Assembly: GCA_002368155.1 (NCBI GenBank)
Contig: AP018180.1
Coordinates: 1,570,777 to 1,634,776 of the forward strand
Length of the DNA stretch: 64,000 bases
Direction of reading: 5' to 3'
From: Nostoc carneum NIES-2107
GTDB taxonomy: Bacteria > Cyanobacteriota > Cyanobacteriia > Cyanobacteriales > Nostocaceae
Within the stretch, counting starts at the first letter, position 1, and every line of letters starts with the position of its first letter. Made by a program: the position numbers and the translations under genes. The notes beneath the pieces were generated by a model. It was not told the origin of the DNA and made no database searches. It worked only from the letters and a program-made list of their open reading frames with translations. Positions 18,432 through 26,789 of the stretch are shown one piece after another.

Positions 18432-20627
18432 TCAATGGTGGTGTGCGAAGTTGATTGGGGCTGGTTTAGTTGGTAAATTAATGCTTTCGAGAAAGTTTAA
18501 ATGGTCGCCTGGTTGATGGCTGAGGGTTTCTGGAGAACCTTGAATTTTGAGTTTTCCTTGCTCTAACATGACAATCCAATCGGCTTGCTGGATGACTTTG
18601 GGACGGTGACTAATTAAGATTGTGGTTTGATGCTGGCGATGGGTTAGCAGTTGGTTTAAGACTTCGGCTTCACTTACGGGATCGAGTGCGCCAGTGGATT
18701 CATCTAAAATCAAGACTGGGGGATTATTGACAATAGCACGAGCGATCGCTAATCTCTGCTTTTGACCACCTGAAAGATTAGCCCCAAATTCTCCTAATAC
18801 AGTTTGATATTTATCGGGGAGTTTGCTGATAAACTCGTCAGCCCCTGAAATTTGGCAAGCTTGCACAATCTCCTCTAAGGTAATGTGAGGCGAACCTAAA
18901 CGAAAGTTTTCCATTATCGACCGACTCCAAAAGTGCGCCTCTTGGGGAACTAGCACCACTTGTTGACGCAGACATTCTAAAGAAAGGTCTTCCAGGTTAT
19001 AAATTCCAAAGCGAATATTACCCGACTGCAGCTGATATAAAGCAGCAATTAATTTCGCTAAGGTACTTTTACCACAGCCAGATTTACCAATGAGGGCAAT
19101 AACTTTACCACCAGGAATAGTCAAAGAGAAATCTTCTAGTAAGTCAACTCTACCTGCATGATGGAAGTTGAGGTTGGTACAGGTGATGTCTGCATTACTC
19201 TTAATTTTTACCCAAGGCTTTTGGTAATCATCTAAAGTTTCTGGGGTAGCTTCAATAACTTCCGTGAGGCGTTGGGTAGCAGTTTTAGCACGGGTGAATT
19301 CATCAATAAAGTCAATAGTAGTTTCAATAAAAGCGGTAAAGTTAGCATTCATACTATTAAATGCTAGTAGCATCCCAATAGTTAATTCCTGACTAATCAC
19401 CAGAGTACTGCCGAACCACAGTAAGGCAATGCTACCGATGCTAGAAACTAAATTTGAAAAGATACCGTTGATAATACTAATTTGAATAGTGCGGAAGGTA
19501 AAGTTAGCCAGGCGGCTAAATCGTCCTTGAAATTCTTCCCAGAATTGCGGTGCAGCAGCAGTAGTTTTGAGGGTAATTGCACCTTTAAAAGTTTCAACTA
19601 AAACCCCTTGATTTTCGGCTGATAAAACTAAAACACTGCGAATTTTTTGCTGGAGAGTGGGCAAAAAAGCTACTGTAGACAGAGTCATTAAAAGCGCGAT
19701 CGCACCAGCTAGAACTGTGAGTTTGATACTGTAAAACAGCATAAAGCTCAAGGAAACTAAAGCGATAAATAATTGACTAGGTAAAGTAACAACAGCTTGA
19801 GAAATTAATTGATTAATTTGTTGAATATCTTCTAAACGACTAACAATTTCACCACTGCGACGGGATTCGTAATAACTTAAAGGTAACTGGAGAATTTGCC
19901 GACCAAATTCAAAAATTAATCCGAGTTGCAGACGTTGGGCAAAGTGAGCCACGAGATTTGATTGTGCTAATCGCAAGCTGCTGCTAACTAAACGCATAGC
20001 AATCACCCCAATAGCAACGCTAGTGAGGAGTTGGGTATCTCCACGAACTAGCACATCATCGGTGAGGATTTGCAGCAAAAAGGGCGAAGCGAGAGACAGT
20101 AGACCGAGAACCGAGTTGAGTAATAAAGTTTGAGCAAGAATAGCGCGATATGGCCACAGACGTTTGAGGAAGCGTCCAAAACCACCAATTTTCTCTTTTT
20201 CATCTTCCTGAGCAGAAAAGCGGACTGCATCTGGTTCTAGGAGCAGCATGACTCCATCTGTCCACGCTTCTAGGAGCCACTTTTTTTCTAGATAGCGGAT
20301 ACCAACAGCCGGATCAGCAACAACGTATTTATTGCCCCGCTTGCCGTATAAAACCACCCAATGATAGCCTTTCCAATGGATAATCGCTGGTAGGGGTATA
20401 ATTTTTTCGTTAAAAACTTCCAGAGGTACTTTTACGGCTCTTGTATTAAAACCAAGGCTTTCTGCTCCTCGTTTCAAGCCTAATAATGTGGTTCCTTGTT
20501 GTCCAGTTCCTACCGTTTCTCTAATGCGGCTAATGGTCAAAGTTTTACCGTAATATTTGGCAATGGAAGCAAGACTTGCAGCACCACAGTCTTCTTCACT
20601 ATGTTGTTTCACAAGCTGGTATTTCAT
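18432..20627 (-). CDS. Peptidase C39-domain ABC transporter (bacteriocin/RiPP exporter)
   Basis: A 731-residue PCAT that both cuts double-glycine leaders and exports the core peptide. The N-terminal C39 peptidase has Cys14 (SEEDCGAAS), His89 (GYHWVVLYG) and Asp105 (ADPAVG). A six-helix membrane domain spans about 160-450. The ATPase has Walker A IGKSGCGKST, signature LSGGQKQR and Walker B LILDESTGALD. Upstream on the same strand lie a GG-leader peptide gene and a radical SAM maturase; downstream lies the HlyD partner. The catalytic triad is complete, so processing of the nearby precursor is expected. Confidence 0.95.
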   Translation of the reverse strand: MKYQLVKQHSEEDCGAASLASIAKYYGKTLTISRIRETVGTGQQGTTLLGLKRGAESLGFNTRAVKVPLEVFNEKIIPLPAIIHWKGYHWVVLYGKRGNKYVVADPAVGIRYLEKKWLLEAWTDGVMLLLEPDAVRFSAQEDEKEKIGGFGRFLKRLWPYRAILAQTLLLNSVLGLLSLASPFLLQILTDDVLVRGDTQLLTSVAIGVIAMRLVSSSLRLAQSNLVAHFAQRLQLGLIFEFGRQILQLPLSYYESRRSGEIVSRLEDIQQINQLISQAVVTLPSQLFIALVSLSFMLFYSIKLTVLAGAIALLMTLSTVAFLPTLQQKIRSVLVLSAENQGVLVETFKGAITLKTTAAAPQFWEEFQGRFSRLANFTFRTIQISIINGIFSNLVSSIGSIALLWFGSTLVISQELTIGMLLAFNSMNANFTAFIETTIDFIDEFTRAKTATQRLTEVIEATPETLDDYQKPWVKIKSNADITCTNLNFHHAGRVDLLEDFSLTIPGGKVIALIGKSGCGKSTLAKLIAALYQLQSGNIRFGIYNLEDLSLECLRQQVVLVPQEAHFWSRSIMENFRLGSPHITLEEIVQACQISGADEFISKLPDKYQTVLGEFGANLSGGQKQRLAIARAIVNNPPVLILDESTGALDPVSEAEVLNQLLTHRQHQTTILISHRPKVIQQADWIVMLEQGKLKIQGSPETLSHQPGDHLNFLESINLPTKPAPINFAHHH

Positions 20628-20955
20628 AGTTGCTACTTACGGACATTTAACCTTTTTGCTGCGTAACATCGCGGATTATATATGAGGAGAAGATGAGTGA
20701 AAGAATACAGGGCAAGCGTTGCATAGTTTTGGAAGAATAAGAGGCGATCACGAAAGTTGAAATCCTCGGACTATCAAATTGACAGACCAAAGCGCTCGCT
20801 AGCATCATTTTCATATCTGTATCCTATAGTTTTATTCAATTCAAGCAAATGTTCAGATAGGCTAAGATGCGTATTACCAAATTCACTTATAGAAAAAATA
20901 TGTCAAATACTGACATATTTTTTCTATAAAAATGTTACAACAGCCTAGTCAAAAT
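20628..20955. other. Intergenic region between precursor peptide and exporter genes
   Basis: No convincing gene. It contains a strong perfect hairpin (20888-20928) just after the precursor gene, and must also carry any separate promoter for the exporter genes. Confidence 0.5.
20888..20928. terminator. Perfect 18-bp hairpin after the precursor gene
   Basis: The arms TATAGAAAAAATATGTCA and TGACATATTTTTTCTATA are exact inverted copies around a 5-base loop. It begins 27 bp beyond the precursor stop codon. The 3' arm read leftward contains six T. It likely ends or stabilises the short precursor mRNA and lowers read-through into the exporter genes. Confidence 0.65.
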
Positions 20956-21177
20956 TTAATTACCTGATAGAGCTATTGTAGAAAGAGAGATAGTGTCAGA
21001 TTCTTGCTTTGAACCAGTTGGGACAGTAATGTTATTGATACCGCAATCCCGACCCTTGATTCCACAGCCACCTCCTGCTATTGCTTCTAAGCTTGCAATA
21101 TCTAGCTCGACAATATCGTTTAGAGACTCAATCTCATTCATGCTCTTGGGGGTAATTTCCTTGCTTTGATTTTGCAT
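20956..21177 (-). CDS. Double-glycine RiPP precursor peptide
   Basis: A 73-residue peptide. An acidic leader ends in ELDIASLEAIAGG (double glycine at residues 35-36), the site cut by C39 peptidases. The core is about 37 residues, opens with GCGIKGRDCGINN (two Cys, a repeated CGI) and ends in Ser/Thr-rich sequence. ATG 21177 is preferred over ATG 21192 because AGGA lies eight bases before it. The maturase gene is 199 bp upstream and the C39 exporter downstream, all on one strand. The product class is unknown; Cys plus a SPASM radical SAM enzyme suggests a thioether or other carbon-centred crosslink. Confidence 0.8.
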   Translation of the reverse strand: MQNQSKEITPKSMNEIESLNDIVELDIASLEAIAGGGCGIKGRDCGINNITVPTGSKQESDTISLSTIALSGN

Positions 21178-21375
21178 TGTTTGATTCCTCATTATTTAGT
21201 ATTTATGCAGTTATTACCAAGCTGATTGGTAGTAGTTTAAGAATAAAATCACCAAACCCTGTTAGGTGGATCTCTATTCTTCATAAGAAATTGTTCCTGA
21301 GAATGTTAGTAAAGGTTACAACAATTAGAATTTGTAGTGAAAGATAAAAATGAAATCTCAAAAGCTGGCAAATAT

Positions 21376-22917
21376 TTACGCACTACAAACTTTTGTAGGC
21401 TTAACAGATAATTCAATTCCATCTACATAATCTTGATAAGCTTGAGCCGCGCTAGCACGGAATCGATGGGCAAAACCATCACAGAAGTTTGTATGGAATT
21501 TACTTTTATGAGTCATAGCCAAAGCCGCACAGCCACCACCACAATAGAAAGCATAGCGGCACTTACAACAAACTGGATTTGAGATTACTGTGCGGTTTCG
21601 CCAAGTTTGATTTAATTCTTCGTTTAAAACAACTTCGCTATCTTCTGTAATGTAGCCAATACGAATTTTTTTATCCCCTGTTTTTTCCCAACAGGCATAA
21701 ATATCTCCAAAGGCATCAAAAATGTACATTTTATTGTGCGCGCCACAAAAGCTAGCCTTGAAGTTGGGTAATGGATTTTCTTTGTGTTCAAATATCTGTC
21801 TTGCCCTATCCATCAAACCATCATCTGGGCAAGCAATTATCTGCATATTGGGATATTGCTGGCGCATTTTATCTAAAGCTTGATCCAACTCCCAAGAATT
21901 AAATGTAGTTTTGATACTTGTTTTGTCGTTTAATTCACTAGTAGTAATTGGTGCAGTATAGGCAGAGAATCTTGGATATAGATGCCATCCTCTAGTAATA
22001 ATTTCATCAGCTAATTCCGATAATTGATGAATATTATTGCGGTCAATATTCATCCGCACACTAATTTGCACCCCTAAATCTAATGCCATTGTAATGTTGC
22101 GGGCAATCTTTTCAAAAGAACCGCTACCATCAGCATAAATTCTTCGTTTGTCATGTTCGCTAGGAGGCCCATCTAGAGTAATCTGAATATTGGAAATTTT
22201 ATCTTCTCCTAGTAAATCTTGATAAGCTTCCAACTCAGTAGCGTTAGTTACAGCTGCAAAGTTTGCTTTACCTAAAGACAATGTTTTATTAATGATGTAT
22301 TCAACAATAGGGCGACTTTCTGCTAACAAAGGTTCGCCGCCAAAGAAGGTAATATTGCGGGGTAAATCCATGTCTTCTGTTACCCCATGACCCGCTTCAA
22401 TTTGCGGCATGGCAGCAAATATTCTATCTACCATCTCTGGCTGCATTGTCCGTAACAAGTGTTTAAAAGCAGGATTAGTCCGCATATGGTCTTGGAAACA
22501 ATAGGGACAACGCAGATTACAGCTATAAGTAGGCATAAATATATAACTGGGCATCAAGCGAGATGCTAAATGATGCAGTTTGGTGGCCATTTTGGCGAAA
22601 AATTCCTGTTCTTCTTCTACCGTCATTTCGGTTAAGTAACCCCGCTTGATTAGTAACTCAATTGTTTCTAAGGAAGGGGGTATAACTTCACCATTAATTG
22701 GTGGTTCAGGACTCCAATCACCATAGAGAGGTTTAGGAGGAGACTTAACTTCTAATGAGCGTAAATAAGTAGCTACTCGCCGTGAAACATTGTCATAAGC
22801 ACCCGTATACCCATGAACGAGAAGCATTTTTTCTTGATTATTGGGTAAATCAACATAGATTGTGTAACTACTTGTACGGAACATATTTTTTAGTGGATAT
22901 TGTGAACTTGCAACCAA
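21376..22917 (-). CDS. Radical SAM/SPASM peptide maturase
   Basis: A 513-residue enzyme. An N-terminal domain (1-125) with VHGYTGAYDNVSRRVATYL may bind the leader. The radical SAM cluster motif is YSCNLRCPYCFQDH (C133, C137, C140), followed by FFGGEPLL and QITLDGPP. The C-terminal SPASM region carries cysteines in SFCGAHNK, YACWEKTG, PVCCKCRY, FYCGGGCAA and FCDGF, enough for two auxiliary iron-sulfur clusters. Such enzymes install crosslinks in ribosomal peptides. The neighbouring GG-leader peptide is the probable substrate. A motif shared with two secreted-protein genes lies at about 23034-23063 upstream. Confidence 0.92.
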   Translation of the reverse strand: MVASSQYPLKNMFRTSSYTIYVDLPNNQEKMLLVHGYTGAYDNVSRRVATYLRSLEVKSPPKPLYGDWSPEPPINGEVIPPSLETIELLIKRGYLTEMTVEEEQEFFAKMATKLHHLASRLMPSYIFMPTYSCNLRCPYCFQDHMRTNPAFKHLLRTMQPEMVDRIFAAMPQIEAGHGVTEDMDLPRNITFFGGEPLLAESRPIVEYIINKTLSLGKANFAAVTNATELEAYQDLLGEDKISNIQITLDGPPSEHDKRRIYADGSGSFEKIARNITMALDLGVQISVRMNIDRNNIHQLSELADEIITRGWHLYPRFSAYTAPITTSELNDKTSIKTTFNSWELDQALDKMRQQYPNMQIIACPDDGLMDRARQIFEHKENPLPNFKASFCGAHNKMYIFDAFGDIYACWEKTGDKKIRIGYITEDSEVVLNEELNQTWRNRTVISNPVCCKCRYAFYCGGGCAALAMTHKSKFHTNFCDGFAHRFRASAAQAYQDYVDGIELSVKPTKVCSA

Positions 22918-23033
22918 AAATTTGATGTTTACAAAGCTGTTACTAATTGAAGAGATAACTAAATCCTGTTAATTTTAGAAAGTAAACAGCTTTTTTGAAA
23001 ATTTATTTGCGTTTGAAGCCTGACATTTGGTTA

Positions 23034-23063
23034 TTGGGATAGCATTTTTTGATTTATGCACTT
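23034..23063 (-). promoter_or_regulatory. Shared upstream motif, copy A (before the maturase)
   Basis: Read leftward: TGCATAAATCAAAAAATGCTA followed by a CCCA. It matches copies at 23562-23590 and 24482-24510. Copy A lies about 120 bp upstream of the radical SAM gene. Confidence 0.5.
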
Positions 23064-23065
23064 GC

Positions 23066-23108
23066 GTGAAACCCAACACCAAAAAGCTGGGTTAATGTTG
23101 GGTTTCAC
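23066..23108. terminator. 13-bp hairpin after the 125-residue secreted-protein gene
   Basis: GTGAAACCCAACA and TGTTGGGTTTCAC are exact inverted copies around a 17-base loop. It starts 9 bp past the stop codon of the leftward secreted-protein gene, the right place for a terminator. Confidence 0.55.
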
Positions 23109-23116
23109 ATGAAAAA

Positions 23117-23494
23117 TTATTCTGCACAGATGTTATAAATTCTCACATCACGAGCAATATCATCTTGGTTGCGTAACCGCACTCTCCACTGATGTTCGCT
23201 AGAAGGGAAAGAGTGAACTACTGTGAATCCGTTAGCAACATTGTCTTCTTCTGCTCTAGTTTCAAATCCTCCCCCTACTGTATATGCGTTGTTAGGACAA
23301 GACCAACTTAGAGTTGTCGATGTTTTTGGTTGAACTTTTACCCAATTTGAGCGATAGTACATAATTAGTACTTTATCTTCTGTATCTTGGGTGCCGTACA
23401 TTTGCTCTGCTAATACATGAGGAGCAAGCATAGCGTTAGCAGCAATAAAACCTAAAGCAATTAATGAGCGAGTTAATATTTGATGTTTTTGCAT
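23117..23494 (-). CDS. Small secreted protein of unknown function
   Basis: A 125-residue protein with a clear signal peptide (basic start, hydrophobic core, cut after HVLA near residue 29). The mature part has only two cysteines, in LSWSCPNNA and IYNICAE, which may form one disulfide, and a beta-rich composition (VGGGFETRAEEDNVANGF, HQWRVRLRNQ). I do not recognise the family. It shares the motif found upstream of the radical SAM maturase and of the next secreted protein, suggesting co-regulation. A partner or effector role near the peptide locus is only a guess. Confidence 0.75.
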   Translation of the reverse strand: MQKHQILTRSLIALGFIAANAMLAPHVLAEQMYGTQDTEDKVLIMYYRSNWVKVQPKTSTTLSWSCPNNAYTVGGGFETRAEEDNVANGFTVVHSFPSSEHQWRVRLRNQDDIARDVRIYNICAE

Positions 23495-23561
23495 AGTATT
23501 TAGCCTGTAAGTATTGCTTAATTCCAGATTTCTAGAATTAAGTTGTGCGGTAAAAAGTTAA

Positions 23562-23590
23562 TGGGGTAGTTTTAGTTGATTTATGCAGAT
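23562..23590 (-). promoter_or_regulatory. Shared upstream motif, copy B
   Basis: Read leftward it contains TGCATAAATCAA, then AAAACTACCCCAT, aligned with copies A and C. It ends 68 bp before the start codon of the 125-residue secreted-protein gene. Confidence 0.5.
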
Positions 23591-23675
23591 AACCTCATTC
23601 ACAGACATTTGGGTAATTCAAAATTAATTACCCCACGGATAACTCCGGGGGATTAAATTAATGTTGTTTCACTTC

Positions 23676-23695
23676 AAAAACCACTAAATGGTTTT
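23676..23695 (-). terminator. Hairpin at the stop codon of the 184-residue secreted protein
   Basis: On the minus strand, AAAACCA, a short loop and TGGTTTTT follow the stop codon directly. The short stem with a T-run fits an intrinsic terminator. Confidence 0.45.
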
Positions 23696-24248
23696 ACCCA
23701 GGAATAAATGCAGGGAAATCGATACCGCTAAAAGCAGGGTTTTGACTAGTTGAATTTCGGCGTATGGTCACAATAAAGTAGTAGAGACGATTGGAGCCTA
23801 AATCATGGGATAGTTGAACGGTTTGAGTAGTATTGGCTGTCGCGTTAGCTGTGTTAGAACTCCAGGCTACTTGTCCTGCTGGTTGTGCTTGACCATTGGG
23901 ATCTCGATAGGCAAGCAGTGTAGTGATTTCAGAAGAATTGCTTATACCATCTGTATCGCGGTAGTAAACTCGATATGAAGACATATCATTGTCATTTGTG
24001 AGATTGCTTGTATTGCCGTTGATTGTCCAAGGACAATAAAGCCTCACTGTTCCTGTGTTATTACCGCTAAAAACATAGGCACCATTTGATAAAAAAACTT
24101 GTCCGTCGTCAACGTTACTTTCTGGACGACAAGCGCTAGCAGGAATAGTTGTATTTGCGACTTCTGCATCGTTTGCTGAAGCAGACATAGGAGCAGCAGA
24201 AATGGCAGCAATGATGGCAAAACTTAGCCATTTTTTTATGTTGAGCAT
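23694..24248 (-). CDS. Secreted protein of unknown function
   Basis: A 184-residue protein with a signal peptide cut after about residue 25 (SASA/ND). The mature part is Asn/Thr/Ser-rich and beta-strand-like (GQVFLSNGAYVFSGNNTG, MSSYRVYYRDTDG, RLYYFIVTIRR) with two cysteines (SACRPES, RLYCPW). No catalytic motif is recognised. It could be an extracellular lectin-like or matrix protein. It reads in the same direction as the secreted gene after it, 199 bp away, and has its own copy of the shared upstream motif. Confidence 0.75.
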   Translation of the reverse strand: MLNIKKWLSFAIIAAISAAPMSASANDAEVANTTIPASACRPESNVDDGQVFLSNGAYVFSGNNTGTVRLYCPWTINGNTSNLTNDNDMSSYRVYYRDTDGISNSSEITTLLAYRDPNGQAQPAGQVAWSSNTANATANTTQTVQLSHDLGSNRLYYFIVTIRRNSTSQNPAFSGIDFPAFIPG

Positions 24249-24998
24249 GGTAAAATCCTAAAGGTAATTTCCCTTTTAAAGGGGTGAACTCAGATTAAGA
24301 CCACCACTAATTGATAGTCTCAAAACTTGCATCTGTGCAAATAAATTGCTGAGAAATTATTGCTTGTTTAGCTTTGGCATAGGTGCGTTACGAGTCGCGC
24401 TAAGGCACCCTACTGGACGGAGATGATTCTCAGATTTGCTGTAAGTGAAATATTAAGTTTGAACTATTTCATCAGAGTTAATGGGGTAGCTTTTTTTGAT
24501 TTATGCACTTAACCCCATGAAATAGCTGAAGATATTGCTCCGATTATTTTTTACCTATTATTTAATTCAAAAATCAAGCTTCACGCAGTTATGTTGTGGG
24601 TTAATGTCACAGCAAGTTATATTGCGACAGATAAATTATTCGTAATGACATATAGTACTGCGCTTAAATATATTTTATTGCTTTGCAAGCTGACGTAAGT
24701 GCATAAATGTGGCAATGCAACGCCAATAAGTAGATGTAAAGCTTTTCACTCAACTTTCTGATGCTGAAATGGAAATACTTCATCAATTTTGCTGCCAATG
24801 CTCTGTCTGCTACCGTTTTTTATATTGCGTTAAGCAATTACTCAAATATGAAACAATAAAATCAACTGCCTTTTTGTACTAGTACAGCACAGGGTAAATA
24901 AACCACCCATTCTTAGGCAATAATTTTGGATTTTAGATTTTGAATTTAATGCGGTACTAGTTTCTCAGCCACCAATATTGAGCGAACAATCTCTGCAA
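24249..24998. other. Long intergenic region between divergent genes
   Basis: No gene seen. It holds motif copy C (24482-24510), a palindromic repeat with GGTGCGTTA and TAAGGCACC arms (about 24380-24413) and AT-rich sequence. It must carry the promoters of the leftward secreted-protein gene and the rightward sigma-like gene. Confidence 0.45.
24482..24510 (-). promoter_or_regulatory. Shared upstream motif, copy C
   Basis: Read leftward: AAGTGCATAAATCAAAAAAA then GCTACCCCA. It lies about 234 bp before the 184-residue secreted-protein gene. Copies A and B differ by a few bases. Confidence 0.5.
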
Positions 24999-26780
24999 AT
25001 GAGCGAGCAATTCTGGACTTTGTATGACTTCGCTGCAACTAGCGGTTATCCTCCCTTTAAACGGTTAATTGAAAATCGCTTGCGGGAGAGAATGGCAAAG
25101 CTAGTGAAGTTGCATCCCCAATGGGATGAGAACGACTATGCAGATTATTTTGTCAAAATTCTTAATGATGATTCCCAACCGGAAAGTGAAAAGCGGTTAG
25201 CTCACTGGCACTTATTAGCTTACTTCGATCGCGATCGCTGTTATCTAATTTGGCGCAGTTGGTGTCGTCTCCCGTTTTATGCTGCTTATGGGGAAAATTT
25301 GTATGCGCTGACGAACGAACACCTGTGTAACCGGGAGAAATTACGGCAATATCTCAGTAAGTATCAAAGTAGTGGCTATGGTGGAGCGAGTCTAAAAACC
25401 TACATGGTAGGAGTGCTGCGAAATGTGACTCGCGACTATGTAAACTGGGAATCGAGATGGCATTTGCTTTGTGATGTCGATATTAATAGTCGCAGAAAAT
25501 TGCAAAAGGCGGAAGAACGACTCAGAGGCGCACTCAATAACGCGGGTGCAAGAGAACCGGAAATTTCTCAGTATCTTTTTGCTTGGCGATATTTTATTCC
25601 GATTTACAAAAATAACCGCGTCTACAATCCCCAAAGAAGAGAAGGGGGAAAATGGCCGGAACCAGAATTTGCTGATTTTGTCGCCACAGCTAAGGATTAC
25701 AACTCGCAACGGTTCCAGCCAGGTGCGCCTTTGCAAGTAGCGGTGGGTGCAGATGTCGCACCTGCAATGATCCAAAAATGGATGAATTTCTGTATTGATG
25801 CTTTACAGCAATCTGCTCAAATTATTGAAGTGCCTTACGATGCTCATAGTAACGAACAGGTGGCTGAAGGGGAAGCTGTAGAGCCGGAGGAAGAACAAAC
25901 TGAGTCTTTACCAACATTAGATTTGGCTTTAAAAAGTGAACTGGAAATTATTGAGCAAAACCTCGATAAAACTCGCAGCCAAATTCCTAAATCTTACCGC
26001 CAAGCTGTCATGGCTTTGTGTTATCCCCATCCCTTGGCGCTGTTAACGCAAGAACAGTTTGCAAGTAAGATGAGCGTGCATCAGGGAACAATTTCCCGCT
26101 ACATTTCCAAATATGTGGAAGCGCCATTAATCGAAAAATTTCAGCAGTTAACCAGTGAACAATTTCATCCTCCAGCTTATATTAAAACCTTTTTAACGGA
26201 AAAATTTGCTCGTCTGCAACGCCTTAATCCCATAGAAGGGCAATTAATGGCAGCAATTGCCGATTTAGATGCAGAATTACAACATATTCTTAAACTTAGT
26301 TACGGTCAAAAACTCAATATTAGTGAGTTAACTCAAACTCTCAGCCAAGATAACGCAATTAGCCAAGCAGAAGTACAAGCAAAATTGAGTTTAGCTCATC
26401 AACAATTAGAAAAGAGCTTTTTAAATTTGCTCCAGCAATGGCAAAGTAACTATATCAAATCTTGGTTAAAAAGCTATTATCAAAATCTAATTCAATCAGG
26501 ATTATTAACGTCTTTTGAGCAATTAGCAGCGACGCAACAAGAAATTTTGTTACTCAGATATGCTCAAAAACAAGACATAAATAATATTGCAACTATCATA
26601 TCTCACTCTCATGCCGACCAACTACTCGCCGCAGCCAAGCAGCAATTACAGCGTTTGTTTCTTCAGTGGATTGATACCAGCTTTGGACTTTCCCTAGAGA
26701 AAGAAACTCAACAAATCGGGGAAATTATTGAGGATTGGCTGTCAACAAACTTGCTCTACCAAGAAATCCAGAGGAATTAA
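24999..26780 (+). CDS. Sigma-like/HTH regulatory protein of the CHAT-CHASE2 cassette
   Basis: A 593-residue cytosolic protein. The N-terminal 270 residues are Trp/Tyr/Arg-rich helices (LKTYMVGVLRNVTRDYVNWE resembles a sigma region 2-like helix). A helix-turn-helix, LTQEQFASKMSVHQGTISRY, lies at about 350-370. The C-terminal half has repeated sigma region 4-like segments (ELQHILKLSYGQKLNISELT, QQEILLLRYAQKQDINNIAT). It is probably a divergent sigma-70-like factor, but promoter recognition is not shown. TTG 24978 is an alternative start. DUF1822, CHAT-CHASE2 and DUF928 genes follow on the same strand. Confidence 0.75.
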   Translation: MSEQFWTLYDFAATSGYPPFKRLIENRLRERMAKLVKLHPQWDENDYADYFVKILNDDSQPESEKRLAHWHLLAYFDRDRCYLIWRSWCRLPFYAAYGENLYALTNEHLCNREKLRQYLSKYQSSGYGGASLKTYMVGVLRNVTRDYVNWESRWHLLCDVDINSRRKLQKAEERLRGALNNAGAREPEISQYLFAWRYFIPIYKNNRVYNPQRREGGKWPEPEFADFVATAKDYNSQRFQPGAPLQVAVGADVAPAMIQKWMNFCIDALQQSAQIIEVPYDAHSNEQVAEGEAVEPEEEQTESLPTLDLALKSELEIIEQNLDKTRSQIPKSYRQAVMALCYPHPLALLTQEQFASKMSVHQGTISRYISKYVEAPLIEKFQQLTSEQFHPPAYIKTFLTEKFARLQRLNPIEGQLMAAIADLDAELQHILKLSYGQKLNISELTQTLSQDNAISQAEVQAKLSLAHQQLEKSFLNLLQQWQSNYIKSWLKSYYQNLIQSGLLTSFEQLAATQQEILLLRYAQKQDINNIATIISHSHADQLLAAAKQQLQRLFLQWIDTSFGLSLEKETQQIGEIIEDWLSTNLLYQEIQRN

Positions 26781-26789
26781 GGACAGAAA

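Noticed and set aside
21376-22917. Radical SAM gene as a splicease (MYG-type) or GRRM-type maturase
   Set aside because: The nearby precursor has no Tyr-Gly site and no GRR repeats, so neither label is supported.
24590-24660. AT-rich TGTCA/GACAG pattern faintly like the ends of CRISPR-associated Tn7-like transposons
   Set aside because: The match is short and no tnsB, tnsC, tniQ or Cas12k gene is in the window.
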